This document shows positions 25,372-33,795 of a DNA stretch of 64,000 nt, one piece after another (position 1 is the stretch's first letter; each line of letters opens with the position of its first letter). The DNA comes from CAYYYJ01 sp964631205 (GTDB lineage Archaea > Aenigmatarchaeota > Aenigmatarchaeia > QMZP01 > JACQNV01). The DNA is taken from NCBI GenBank assembly GCA_964631205.1, contig CAZVWU010000006.1, forward strand, positions 5,358 to 69,357, in the 5' to 3' direction. Made by a program: the position numbers and the translations under genes. The notes beneath the pieces are model-generated. The model made no database searches. It was given only the letters and a program-made list of their open reading frames with translations, and had not been told where the DNA came from.

Positions 25372-28224
25372 CTATATCTTAATAAAGCCTATTTCAACCC
25401 TCTTTCCTTCAAATTCCAGCTCGCCTTTTTTGGCCCTGATTTCTTTCAATAGAATTTGTTTAGCGCCTACAGCAGCCAAAAGCTCTTTTTCAAATTTCTT
25501 GAGTATTTCAAGCGTGGCTTTATCGGAATTAAACTGAGCTTCTATTGCATCGCGAACCTGAAGGTTGTTTTGTTTTCTCAGTTCTTGGACCTTCCTTGTA
25601 AGCTCTCTTATCATTGCTTCGTCTTTTAAAATTGAACCCAGTTTGATTTTCCCCCATTCAAATTCTTTGCCATCTTTTAACTCTCTAACAAAATTTACTT
25701 CCCTGGCATTGCTGAGGGTTTTTATTATCTCAACTGCAGTATCCGTCTCCGTAGACTCTTTGAGCGATATGGAAACGTCGGCCAGAGGCCATCTTATGGG
25801 AATTTTCAAGTCCTGCCTGCACGAGTTAACGCCTTCCACAATTTTTCTTGCAAAATCTACTTGTCCTTCTAATTTTGCATCGATTTTTTTGTTGTCTGGC
25901 CTAGGCCATTTGAAAAGATGTATGCTTTCCTCTTTCTCGAATTTTTTAAAGAAATCCTGGTATATATGCTCTGTTATGAAAGGTGCAAAAGGCGCAAGCA
26001 TTTTAAGGGTCTCCAGCATCCCTGAATACAAAGATTGCAAAACCTCATTTTTATCCTGATCTGAATAGGCCATCTTCATTTTGCCCCTTATGAGATGCAC
26101 ATAGAATCTTGAAAAATCATTCAGGAAAAAATTTTCTAAACTCTCGGCTGCCTTATGCGGCTGGAGCGAATCCATTTTTTCTGCCACAGATTTCTTGACT
26201 GATTCTATCCTTGAAAAAAACCATTTTGCCAGTACATCCCTGCTCTCCACTTTCTTTTTCCTGAAATTATTTGCTTCTAGGTATGTCTTCACGTAGTTTG
26301 CCAGATGTTGGAGTATATCTATTTTTTTCCTGGCTTCATCAGCGATGCCAAAGCCAAATCTTAAATTGTATTGGGGATTTTGGGAAGCATAGACCCATCG
26401 CATTACGTCCGCGCCCATTTTTTCAACTGCATCATCAAACCATATGGCATTGCCAGCGCTCTTGTGCATTGGCTTGCCTTTTTCATCCCTGACCTCTTCG
26501 TAAGCAAGAACAGATTTATATGGGGATTTGTTTTCTAATGTTACCGACATGAAGAGCATTGAATAAAACCACAATCTGACTTGCGCCCTCATCTCGCAGA
26601 TAAAATCTGCTGGATACCATTTTTCCCAATATCCCCTGTCTTCTAAATATTTTAATGTTGAAAATGGAACTATTCCGGCATCCAGCCAGCAATCCCCTAC
26701 ATCTGGTATCCTATTCACTTCTGCATGGCATTTGATGCATAATATTTTTATTTTATCTACCCATGGCCTGTGTAGTTCAGGGAGCTTATCAACTTCTCCA
26801 GGGTTTTTGGCTTTTTGTTTTAGCTCTTCAATGGACCCTATAATATCCACGTGTCCGCAAGCACACTCAAAAAACATTAGAGGTAGGCCCCAGAATCTTT
26901 TTCTGCTTATGCACCAGTCTGCCATGTTATCCAGCCAGTCCTGCATCAGCTTGCCAACATGCTCTGGATACCAGTCAACTGTTTTTGCGGCCTTCTTCAT
27001 TTTTGGCCTTATTTCCTCTGCTGATATAAACCATTCAGAAACCAGCCTGAATACCAATTCATGCTTGCACCTCCAGCAAACAGGATACCTGTGCGTGTAG
27101 TTTTCTGTCTTATACAAGATATTCCTGTTTTTAAGATCGTCTATTATTTTTTCAGCCACGTTCCTAACATTTTGTCCAGTGAGCCAGTCAAACCCCTCAA
27201 TATAATTCCCAGATTCGTCCAGCGGAGCTATCTCAGCTAATTTTTGTTTTTTTCCAAGTTCGTTGTCCTCTTGCCCGCAGCCTGGCGCAATGTGCACAAT
27301 TCCAGTCCCTTCAGCATCCCCTACAGCATCCCACATAATGACTTTATGGGCGATATTTTTTTGCGCTGGCAAATGATCATAAGGGCCTGTATACTCAAGC
27401 CCTATTAGATCTTTTCCTGTTATCTCTTGGAGAATGGAATAACCCTCTTTTAAGACTTTAGCAGATCCTTTTGAAAGATAATATATCTCTTCTCCCTGTT
27501 TGACTTTGACATAAGTGAGTTCTGGATGCACAGCCGCAGCCACATTGGAAGTCAAGGTCCATCCTGTAGTTGTCCATACCAGAAGGTATTCTTTTTCTCT
27601 ACCGCGTATTGGAAATTTGGCAAAAATTCCTGGGTGGGTAAGCTCTTTCCATCCCTCATCGCTCTGCTCGTGGTTGGATAATGAAGTCCCGCATCGTATG
27701 CACCAAGGCATTACTTTTGTGCCTTTGTACAGCCAACCGTTTTCATGGCATTTTTTCAGAAAGTGCCAGATATATTTTATATTCGTGTCAGAAAAAGTAT
27801 AGTAGCTGTTTTCCCAGTCCATCCATTGGCCTAATCTTATAGACTGGCTTGTCTGGATCTTGGAGAATTTATCCACTCTCACCCTGCAGGCTTTGGAGAA
27901 TTTATCCAGGCCAAAGTTCAGGATATCTTTCTTGGAATTAAATCCGAGATCCTTTTCAACCTCCACTTCCACCCACAAGCCCTGGCAATCAAAGCCGTTC
28001 TGGAATCTCTGGTCAAAACCCTGCATTGCCTTGAATCTCTGATAAATGTCTTTATAGGTTCTGCCCCAAGCATGGTGGACGCCCATTGGGTTGTTTGCGG
28101 TTATCGGCCCGTCCAGGAAAAACCATTTCCTTTTTCCTTTATTTCTTTCCCTAAGTTTATCAAAGATATTATTTCTTTCCCAGTATTCCAATACTTTTTT
28201 CTCAATTCCCTCTGCATTGTACAT
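25372..28224 (-). CDS. ileS: Isoleucyl-tRNA synthetase
   Basis: 950 residues, class I. The HIGH equivalent is GPITANNPMGVHHAWGRT (residues 39-56). The CP1 editing domain contains LLVWTTTGWTLTSNVA. The KMSKS loop reads PMHKSAGN, a variant form in which the first Lys-Met is replaced. Four Cys-pair zinc-type motifs occur (CIRCG, CWRC, CACG, CIKC). It charges tRNA-Ile. The C-terminal region ends in a short EGKRVEIGFIKI tail. Confidence 0.93.
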   Translation of the reverse strand: MYNAEGIEKKVLEYWERNNIFDKLRERNKGKRKWFFLDGPITANNPMGVHHAWGRTYKDIYQRFKAMQGFDQRFQNGFDCQGLWVEVEVEKDLGFNSKKDILNFGLDKFSKACRVRVDKFSKIQTSQSIRLGQWMDWENSYYTFSDTNIKYIWHFLKKCHENGWLYKGTKVMPWCIRCGTSLSNHEQSDEGWKELTHPGIFAKFPIRGREKEYLLVWTTTGWTLTSNVAAAVHPELTYVKVKQGEEIYYLSKGSAKVLKEGYSILQEITGKDLIGLEYTGPYDHLPAQKNIAHKVIMWDAVGDAEGTGIVHIAPGCGQEDNELGKKQKLAEIAPLDESGNYIEGFDWLTGQNVRNVAEKIIDDLKNRNILYKTENYTHRYPVCWRCKHELVFRLVSEWFISAEEIRPKMKKAAKTVDWYPEHVGKLMQDWLDNMADWCISRKRFWGLPLMFFECACGHVDIIGSIEELKQKAKNPGEVDKLPELHRPWVDKIKILCIKCHAEVNRIPDVGDCWLDAGIVPFSTLKYLEDRGYWEKWYPADFICEMRAQVRLWFYSMLFMSVTLENKSPYKSVLAYEEVRDEKGKPMHKSAGNAIWFDDAVEKMGADVMRWVYASQNPQYNLRFGFGIADEARKKIDILQHLANYVKTYLEANNFRKKKVESRDVLAKWFFSRIESVKKSVAEKMDSLQPHKAAESLENFFLNDFSRFYVHLIRGKMKMAYSDQDKNEVLQSLYSGMLETLKMLAPFAPFITEHIYQDFFKKFEKEESIHLFKWPRPDNKKIDAKLEGQVDFARKIVEGVNSCRQDLKIPIRWPLADVSISLKESTETDTAVEIIKTLSNAREVNFVRELKDGKEFEWGKIKLGSILKDEAMIRELTRKVQELRKQNNLQVRDAIEAQFNSDKATLEILKKFEKELLAAVGAKQILLKEIRAKKGELEFEGKRVEIGFIKI

Positions 28225-28290
28225 AAAATTAATAGAATTAGTATGTCTATTGATTATTTAAATAAAAGGCTGGATACCAAATATATCGCT

Positions 28291-28893
28291 ATGAAAAAGT
28301 CAAAGGTTCTCCTTGATGTCCCGCATGTCCAGCAGATATCCGCTAATACATCTCTAGCGGCATGCGCCGAGATGGTTCTGCGGCATAATGGGACTGAGCT
28401 TAGCCAGAGGGAGATCTACCAAACAGCGAAATCCGGGGATAGGGGGCCTGCCACAGATGTCGGCATTTCCCTTGCAGTAAAGGATCTCGGATATAAAGTC
28501 GTCAGCTGGTGGGATGAGAACAAGAATGCCCCAGATGGGTGGGCGGACATGATGCAGAATTTTTATTGGCCGATTTACTGGAGGGCTGTGCAGCTTGGTG
28601 TGCTTGAAAAAAAGGAGGACGCAGATCTATTTTTGATAAAGGAGATGATAGATAAAGGTCTGCCTGTTATTGTTGAGGTGGATAGCGGAAAGCTGCATAA
28701 TAAGAAAACTTCCCTGAACCATGCTATAGTTATTAAAGGCTACAGCAGAACGCACTTTACTTACAATGATCCCTACCTTGCAAATGGCGCGAACAAAAGG
28801 ATGGATTTGAAGAAATTTGAAGAAATCTGGGTTGATACGCCATTTGTTAACAGGTCCATGTTTGTGATTTTGAAGAATGACAGGAGCGTTTAA
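28291..28893 (+). CDS. C39-like cysteine peptidase-fold protein
   Basis: 200 residues. Start ATG at 28291 is chosen because TTTAAATAAA lies 27-36 bases upstream (leaderless). The peptidase C39-like pattern is VPHVQQISANTSLAACAEMVL (candidate catalytic Cys in AAC), with His in LNHAIVIKGY and Asp in YNDPY. No signal peptide, so an intracellular protease or transglutaminase-like role is possible. Convergent with the PadR gene. Confidence 0.75.
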   Translation: MKKSKVLLDVPHVQQISANTSLAACAEMVLRHNGTELSQREIYQTAKSGDRGPATDVGISLAVKDLGYKVVSWWDENKNAPDGWADMMQNFYWPIYWRAVQLGVLEKKEDADLFLIKEMIDKGLPVIVEVDSGKLHNKKTSLNHAIVIKGYSRTHFTYNDPYLANGANKRMDLKKFEEIWVDTPFVNRSMFVILKNDRSV

Positions 28894-29198
28894 CTTAGTA
28901 TCTTTGCCTGTTTTTTATAAAAATCCAGGACTTTCTGTAGCTCATTTTTCCCTTTTTGCGTAATCCTGTAAATCTTTTTCCTGCCATCTTTTGTTTTTTC
29001 CACAAGGCCCTGATTTTTAAGCAAGTATAAAACTTTATAGCAAGTTACAGGTCCGACTTTAAAGCCAAACCTTTTTTCTATAGCTGTTCTCAAAGTATAA
29101 GCATGTGTAGGGCTTCCTGATATTATTTTCAGAATATAAGGGTAGAGGCATTCTACAGTATTGTTAATTCTCAACCGCTCAAACCCTCCTTTAGGCAT
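28890..29198 (-). CDS. PadR-family transcriptional regulator
   Basis: 102 residues from the ATG at 29198 (MPKGGFERLRINN). The winged helix (YILKIISGSPTHAYTLRTAIEKRFGF, VLYLLKNQGLVEK) is the PadR type. It is divergent from ino1, and a 20-base palindrome lies between the two start codons, 2 bases from its own ATG. It probably represses itself and ino1. The C-terminal dimerisation helix is short. Confidence 0.8.
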   Translation of the reverse strand: MPKGGFERLRINNTVECLYPYILKIISGSPTHAYTLRTAIEKRFGFKVGPVTCYKVLYLLKNQGLVEKTKDGRKKIYRITQKGKNELQKVLDFYKKQAKILS

Positions 29199-29200
29199 AC

Positions 29201-29220
29201 TATTTCCCCATGGGAAAATA
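29201..29220. promoter_or_regulatory. Palindromic operator between padR and ino1
   Basis: TATTTCCCCATGGGAAAATA is an 18/20 match to its own reverse complement. It abuts the ino1 TATA box (TATATAAA, 29219-29226, about 28 bases before the ino1 ATG). A bound dimer would block TBP/TFB, so repression of ino1 by the PadR protein is the natural inference. Confidence 0.65.
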
Positions 29221-29250
29221 TATAAACTTGCTGGTATAAATATCTTAGAT

Positions 29251-30354
29251 ATGGGCAAGGAGATAAGGCTGGCTATCACGGGCATAGGCAATTGCTGTTC
29301 GAGCCTAATCCAGGGCTTATTTTATTACAAAAATGTGTCCACAAATAATGAGCTTGTTCCAGGATTAATGCACAATGTTTTAGGCGGTTACAAAATCTCG
29401 GATGTCAAGCCTGTTGCTGCTTTTGACATCGATTCAAGGAAAGTTGGAAAGGATTTGTCAGAAGCTGTCTTTGAAAAACCAAACTGCACAAAAATCTTTC
29501 AAAAGGAAATGGCAAAAATGGATGTTGAAGTAAAAATGGGGCCTGTATTGGACGGTGTCGCTTCCCACATGAAAGATTATCCGGAAGACAGGACATTTGT
29601 TGTTTCAAAGGAGAAGCCGGTTGATGTTGCAAAAGAGCTGAAGAAATCTGGAGCAGAAATCCTGGTAAATTATCTCCCTGTCGGCTCTGAAGAGGCTGTA
29701 AGATATTATGCTCAGGCAGCTTTGGATGCGGGATGCGCATTCGTGAACTGCATGCCTGTTTTTATCGCATCAAATTCAGAGTGGGCTAAAAGATTCCAGG
29801 ATAAAGGTTTGCCTGTTGTTGGTGACGATATAAAAAGCCAGGTTGGAGCAACTATAGTCCACAGGGTGCTTACTAAATTGTTTTCTGACCGAGGTGTCAA
29901 GATCGACAGGACTTACCAGCTTAATACCGGAGGGAATACGGATTTTCTAAATATGTTAGAGAGATCAAGGCTAAAATCCAAAAAAATAAGCAAAACCCAG
30001 TCTGTCCAGTCGCAGCTTCCTGTCCCGCTTGAACCGGAAAATGTGCATATAGGGCCGTCAGATTACGTCCCTTGGCAGAAAGACAATAAAATATTTTTTA
30101 TCAGGATTGAAGGGAGGAAATTTGGCGATGTGCCAATAGAATTGGAATTAAGAGGCTCTGTTGAAGATTCTCCTAACTCAGCAGGCGTCGCAATAGATGC
30201 AATCAGGTGCGCAAAGCTGGCTTTGGACAGGAAAGTGGCCGGGCCTTTAACTTCCATAGCCTCCTACACAATGAAATCCCCGCCGCAACAGTATCCTGAC
30301 TCTGTGGCAAGGCAGATGGTGGAAGATTTTATTAAGGGAGAAAGGGAAAGATAA
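29251..30354 (+). CDS. ino1: Myo-inositol-1-phosphate synthase
   Basis: 367 residues from the ATG at 29251. Family segments: GIGNCCSSLIQGL (NAD-binding), NYLPVGSEEA, FVNCMPVFIAS, GDDIKSQVGATIVHR and QLNTGGNTDF. It converts glucose-6-phosphate to inositol-1-phosphate with NAD. The next gene on this strand is a CDP-alcohol phosphotransferase, so the pair probably makes archaetidylinositol phosphate. The promoter overlaps a likely PadR operator. Confidence 0.95.
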   Translation: MGKEIRLAITGIGNCCSSLIQGLFYYKNVSTNNELVPGLMHNVLGGYKISDVKPVAAFDIDSRKVGKDLSEAVFEKPNCTKIFQKEMAKMDVEVKMGPVLDGVASHMKDYPEDRTFVVSKEKPVDVAKELKKSGAEILVNYLPVGSEEAVRYYAQAALDAGCAFVNCMPVFIASNSEWAKRFQDKGLPVVGDDIKSQVGATIVHRVLTKLFSDRGVKIDRTYQLNTGGNTDFLNMLERSRLKSKKISKTQSVQSQLPVPLEPENVHIGPSDYVPWQKDNKIFFIRIEGRKFGDVPIELELRGSVEDSPNSAGVAIDAIRCAKLALDRKVAGPLTSIASYTMKSPPQQYPDSVARQMVEDFIKGERER

Positions 30355-30369
30355 TATTATAGTCTTGTA

Positions 30370-30475
30370 AATTCCTTTCTTTTGGGTTATAAGGTCGTGT
30401 CTGGTAGACACGCGACATCTCATCACCCATCAGAATAGAAGATTATGACTTTTCTTTCTCGAAAGAAAAGGGTAT
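30370..30475 (-). repeat. Family A intron-like element between ino1 and the phosphotransferase gene
   Basis: Read on the minus strand: TATACCC, pyrimidine tract TTTTCTTTC, hairpin purine GAAAGAAAA, spacer with GTGATGAGATG, a CGTGTCTACCAGACACG hairpin, CTTATAACCC, then AAAAGAAAG and GAATTTAC. The third tract is an exact parallel complement of the first over 9 bases. It is antisense to the two flanking genes, and the phosphotransferase ATG lies at its edge. Confidence 0.75.
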
Positions 30476-31102
30476 ATGGTCTTATCAAAAAACCGTGACA
30501 AATTCGCCGGCTTCACAGTAAAGGTAGGAATAGTTTTCAGTAAGCTCGGGCTTTCCCCAAACCAATGGACACTAATAAGTTTAATCCCTACTTTTATTGC
30601 ACTCTATTTTTTAATAAAAGAGTCTTTTTTGGCAGCTGCAATACTGTTTATTGTGGCCTCGTTCATCGATATTGTGGACGGATCTGTTGCAAAAGTGACA
30701 GGGAGGGTCACAAAATTCGGTGGATACTTAGATAATATAGTTGATAGATATGTAGAAGGGATAATTATATTTGGTTTACTTTTTGCGTCTCTTCCTAATT
30801 TAGTTATTTCAGGATTCACAATCCCGATATCAGCACTCATTGTTATTTACTTGTTTGGGGGGATGATGACTACTTATACAAAAGCCGCAGCAAAGGAGAG
30901 GGAGATTGTAGAAAAAGAGATGAGAGGAGGTTTGCTTGAAAGGGCTGAAAGGCTGATAATACTTTTTGTCGGAATTTTGTTGGCGATCTTTGATCCTTTA
31001 TATCTAACTTATGTAATTGCGCTTCTTGCTGTTTTGACTAATATAACGGCTATACAGAGAATTTTTATGGCTTTCAGATTGTCAAAAGAAAATAAAAATT
31101 AG
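30476..31102 (+). CDS. CDP-alcohol phosphatidyltransferase
   Basis: 208 residues, about six membrane helices. Catalytic motif D-x2-D-G-x2-A-x8-G-x3-D-x3-D is visible as DIVDGSVAKVTGRVTKFG, then YLDNIVD. Placed after ino1, it most likely joins CDP-archaeol and inositol phosphate to make archaetidylinositol phosphate in the membrane. Specificity is inferred from the neighbour. The ATG directly follows the family A element. Confidence 0.88.
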   Translation: MVLSKNRDKFAGFTVKVGIVFSKLGLSPNQWTLISLIPTFIALYFLIKESFLAAAILFIVASFIDIVDGSVAKVTGRVTKFGGYLDNIVDRYVEGIIIFGLLFASLPNLVISGFTIPISALIVIYLFGGMMTTYTKAAAKEREIVEKEMRGGLLERAERLIILFVGILLAIFDPLYLTYVIALLAVLTNITAIQRIFMAFRLSKENKN

Positions 31103-31103
31103 A

Positions 31104-31769
31104 TTAACTGTACAGTTTTATAATGGCCGGGAGTTCTTCAAAACTTGTAATAACATGTGTTGCTCCAGCTGATCTTAATTCAGCTTCGCTAAGCATACCC
31201 TTTCCTTTCCCTGTTCTTCCGACAGTGATAATCTTGTCTTCGTCTATCTTGCTAAGTTCAACATCTTTCCCCGAATCTCCTGTAAAGACAATTCTTCTAG
31301 GAACCCAAAGCTCGTCAGCTCTTTTTATATGGTCGCTTTTAACTCCGTATTCTGTTCCCCAAACAGCATCGAAATGGGTAAGTATTCCGTGCCTCTTCAG
31401 AAGAGCTGATGTAACATCTGTCTCTGTGCCTGTGTTAATCAAAATTGGAAATCCATATCTTTTTAGTTCAGGTAGTATTTCCTTTATTTCTGGGAAAAGC
31501 TCAGCAGCTTTGTAAACTTCCCGAATTTTCCTTCTGTGGTATTCTGCAGCACAAGCATCTCTAAATCGTTTCTCATATCCTTGGAAAATTGATCCGAGCT
31601 GTTTATCAAAAGAAATGCCTGTAGTTGCATGATATTTTTCTTCAGCTTCATCTTTAGGCATGCCAAAACATTGGTTCATGCAATCAGCAGCCAGTCTCCC
31701 GTGAGCTTCCATTGTGTTTAGTACGTTCCCATCAAAATCGTTCATCAAGACTAACTGTGTTTTGTAACC
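31104..31769 (-). CDS. HAD-superfamily hydrolase
   Basis: About 221 residues from MGYKTQLVLMNDFDGNVL. Motif I DFDGNVLNT, motif II ILINTGTETD, motif IV VFTGDSGKDVEL. The usual motif I Thr is replaced by Val. Convergent with the phosphotransferase. It could be the phosphatase that finishes archaetidylinositol synthesis, but its orientation and the HAD relic at 31801-31893 suggest it is a replacement gene. Confidence 0.8.
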   Translation of the reverse strand, partial: GYKTQLVLMNDFDGNVLNTMEAHGRLAADCMNQCFGMPKDEAEEKYHATTGISFDKQLGSIFQGYEKRFRDACAAEYHRRKIREVYKAAELFPEIKEILPELKRYGFPILINTGTETDVTSALLKRHGILTHFDAVWGTEYGVKSDHIKRADELWVPRRIVFTGDSGKDVELSKIDEDKIITVGRTGKGKGMLSEAELRSAGATHVITSFEELPAIIKLYS

Positions 31770-31800
31770 CATTACACAAATAATACGACAAGACATTTAA

Positions 31801-31893
31801 GCGCATACCACAGGGGAGCTTATGGACGCAGGCGCTGCTTATGTTACAAATGATTTTAGAACCCTCCTGGAATTTTTAAAGAGTTATGCTTAA
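31801..31893 (+). pseudogene. C-terminal relic of another HAD-type gene
   Basis: The plus-strand frame reads AHTTGELMDAGAAYVTNDF followed by RTLLEFLKSYA and a stop. This resembles the last motif of phosphoglycolate-phosphatase-like HAD proteins. No start or catalytic part remains. It lies 32 bases beyond the intact, opposite-strand HAD gene. Confidence 0.5.
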
Positions 31894-31934
31894 GCTTTAT
31901 TTTTGGATTTAAACTAAAATCACAATATCTTATC

Positions 31935-33068
31935 ATGAAAACTCTTTACAGTCTTTATGCAATCTTCTCAACAGGCTTTAATCTCGTCTGGAAAATTTTG
32001 CCTGCTTTTCTCGCAGCGTTTCTAGGCGCATTCGATATCTCCCTGATATTCACAGCCTTTTTTGCATCGAGGGTTTTGATTATACCAATTGGGATGACCT
32101 CTGATAAAATAGGTGCTGTGAAAAGCATAAGGCTGTCTTTTTCTCTAATGATCTTACTGATTTTAGGGTTCCTGTTTTTCTTTGGTGTAAAAAGTTTCGC
32201 TGGCTGGATTCTTTTTGCTCTGGTCGCAGGTGTTATTGTGAACCTGATAGAGATTGCAGCAAATACCATAGCTGCCAGAGAAAAAAAGAAAACTAAGGCG
32301 CTTTTTGGTCTCGAAAGCATGTATCAGGTTGGTGTTGTTCTGGGGCCTATTTTAGGTGGTCTGCTTGCAGCTTCTTTTGGTATGGAGGCTGCTTTGTTAA
32401 CCTGGGCTGTTCTCAATATTTTAGGCATCTTTACAACTACCAGATTGAATGTTGAGACTGAGAAGAAAGAAAGGCTTTCAGGCGGATTGTGGCAAGCAAT
32501 CAAGGAAAAGAGACTTCTTTTTATTATTGTTCTTATTATAGGCTCTTTTATGACTGGTTTCCTGCAGTCAATGCAGGAACTTATTTTGCCGCTATTTGCA
32601 AAAGAAATTGGTTTCGATATTGCGCAGATAGGTCTGATGATAGGATTGGCTTCTGTTATAACAATTTTTGGGCTTCTGGTGATAGGCAAAAAAGTCGATA
32701 ATGCTCCCAGATTCCATCTTCTATTTATCTTTTTTCTTCTGATGCTGAGCTTCCCTTTAGTAGTCCCTGTTTTTAATGATTTTATTACACTAACAGTCAT
32801 AGGCGGGATTTTCCTTATAGGAAGAGCATCCAACCTCAACATCTCCCGCGGCTTTTTCTCAGAATTCAGCGACAAGTACAAGGCGACTGCTATTGGAATA
32901 GGAGAGACGGTATATTATTTATCAAGGTCTGTTGGCTCGGTCTCAACAGGATTATTGATAAAAGATGTAGGTTATCTTGGAACTTTGTTCTCTATGGTTG
33001 GTATAACTTTTGTTGCACTGATTGGATCGCTAGTTCTGATAGTTTACTCGAAAAGAAAGGGGGTTTAA
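31935..33068 (+). CDS. Major facilitator superfamily transporter
   Basis: 377 residues, about 11-12 hydrophobic helices. The cytoplasmic loop after helix 2 reads GMTSDKIGAVKSIRLS, a weak form of the MFS GxLxDrxGrr motif, and a second half begins near residue 190. Substrate unknown. Encoded alone, 24 bases before the nucleotidyltransferase gene on the same strand. Confidence 0.85.
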   Translation: MKTLYSLYAIFSTGFNLVWKILPAFLAAFLGAFDISLIFTAFFASRVLIIPIGMTSDKIGAVKSIRLSFSLMILLILGFLFFFGVKSFAGWILFALVAGVIVNLIEIAANTIAAREKKKTKALFGLESMYQVGVVLGPILGGLLAASFGMEAALLTWAVLNILGIFTTTRLNVETEKKERLSGGLWQAIKEKRLLFIIVLIIGSFMTGFLQSMQELILPLFAKEIGFDIAQIGLMIGLASVITIFGLLVIGKKVDNAPRFHLLFIFFLLMLSFPLVVPVFNDFITLTVIGGIFLIGRASNLNISRGFFSEFSDKYKATAIGIGETVYYLSRSVGSVSTGLLIKDVGYLGTLFSMVGITFVALIGSLVLIVYSKRKGV

Positions 33069-33092
33069 ATTATTTTCTGTCTAAAAAGACAT

Positions 33093-33443
33093 ATGATCAA
33101 AGTCCTCTGCGGCGGCAGGTTTAATTTTCTCCATGAAGGCCATGAGTATTTTCTGAAAAAAGCGAAATCTCATGGAGATTATTTAATTGTTGTGATAGCC
33201 CATGATGTTCACAATATAAAAAAATCAGAAACAATCGAGATGGAGAAAAGAAAAGAGAATATAGAGAAATTAAAAATAGCAGATGAAGTTGTGATTGGGG
33301 ATTCGGATGATTTTTTCAAAGTTGTTGAAAAATATAAGCCGCAGGTGATTGCGTTGGGTTGGGACCAGAGATTGCCTTTTGATGAAAATAAAATAAAAAA
33401 TTTAGGGATAAAGGTTGTGAGTATAGGCAGGCTTGATTATTAG
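33093..33443 (+). CDS. Cytidylyltransferase-family protein (RibL-like)
   Basis: 116 residues. The nucleotidyltransferase HxGH motif is FNFLHEGHEYFLKKA and the C-terminal nucleotide-binding segment is ALGWDQRLPFDE. Archaeal FAD synthetase RibL and glycerol-3-phosphate or pantetheine cytidylyl/adenylyltransferases share this layout. It is short and lacks the ISSTxxR-like motif, so the substrate stays open. Confidence 0.7.
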   Translation: MIKVLCGGRFNFLHEGHEYFLKKAKSHGDYLIVVIAHDVHNIKKSETIEMEKRKENIEKLKIADEVVIGDSDDFFKVVEKYKPQVIALGWDQRLPFDENKIKNLGIKVVSIGRLDY

Positions 33444-33757
33444 CTGGATTTTACATTGGGGTTTATTATTTTGAATCCTCCGTCTGCTTCTATATACTCT
33501 ATCCTGCAGCCTTCTAGGAGTTTCAAATTCCCTTTTGGAATAAAAATTTTCAGGCCATTTTCTTCTAAAACAATTTCATCTTTTGTCGCCTTTTTTTCAA
33601 AATCCATATTGTATACATAAGACACGTGGCCAGCCTTTTCTATTGAGAACCTAAGGCCATATCCTGCAAGTCCTTTTGATTCCATCAGCTCCTTTATTTT
33701 TTTGGTCGCCTCAGGAGTTATTTCAAGGGTTTTTCCTTCCATATTTATTTCTAACAT
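33440..33757 (-). CDS. IscA/HesB-like protein without the conserved cysteines
   Basis: 105 residues with an IscA fold pattern: EITPEATKKIKELME, GYGLRFSIEKAG, Y-x-M-D-F, EIVLEENGLKIFIP, FKIINPN. The three Fe-S ligands of IscA are absent: GCSG reads AGHVSY and the CGCG end reads VKSS. The only cysteine is in EGCRIEY. It therefore cannot bind a cluster in the usual way; a structural or lost function is likely. Confidence 0.7.
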   Translation of the reverse strand: MLEINMEGKTLEITPEATKKIKELMESKGLAGYGLRFSIEKAGHVSYVYNMDFEKKATKDEIVLEENGLKIFIPKGNLKLLEGCRIEYIEADGGFKIINPNVKSS

Positions 33758-33795
33758 GTGTTATATGTAAATCAAATCTTTAAATTTGGGTATAG

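Noticed and set aside
25372..28224. IleRS with KMSKS loop reading MHKS as a sign of inactivity
   Set aside because: This variant loop is, as I recall, shared by a known clade of functional IleRS, and the rest of the enzyme is intact.
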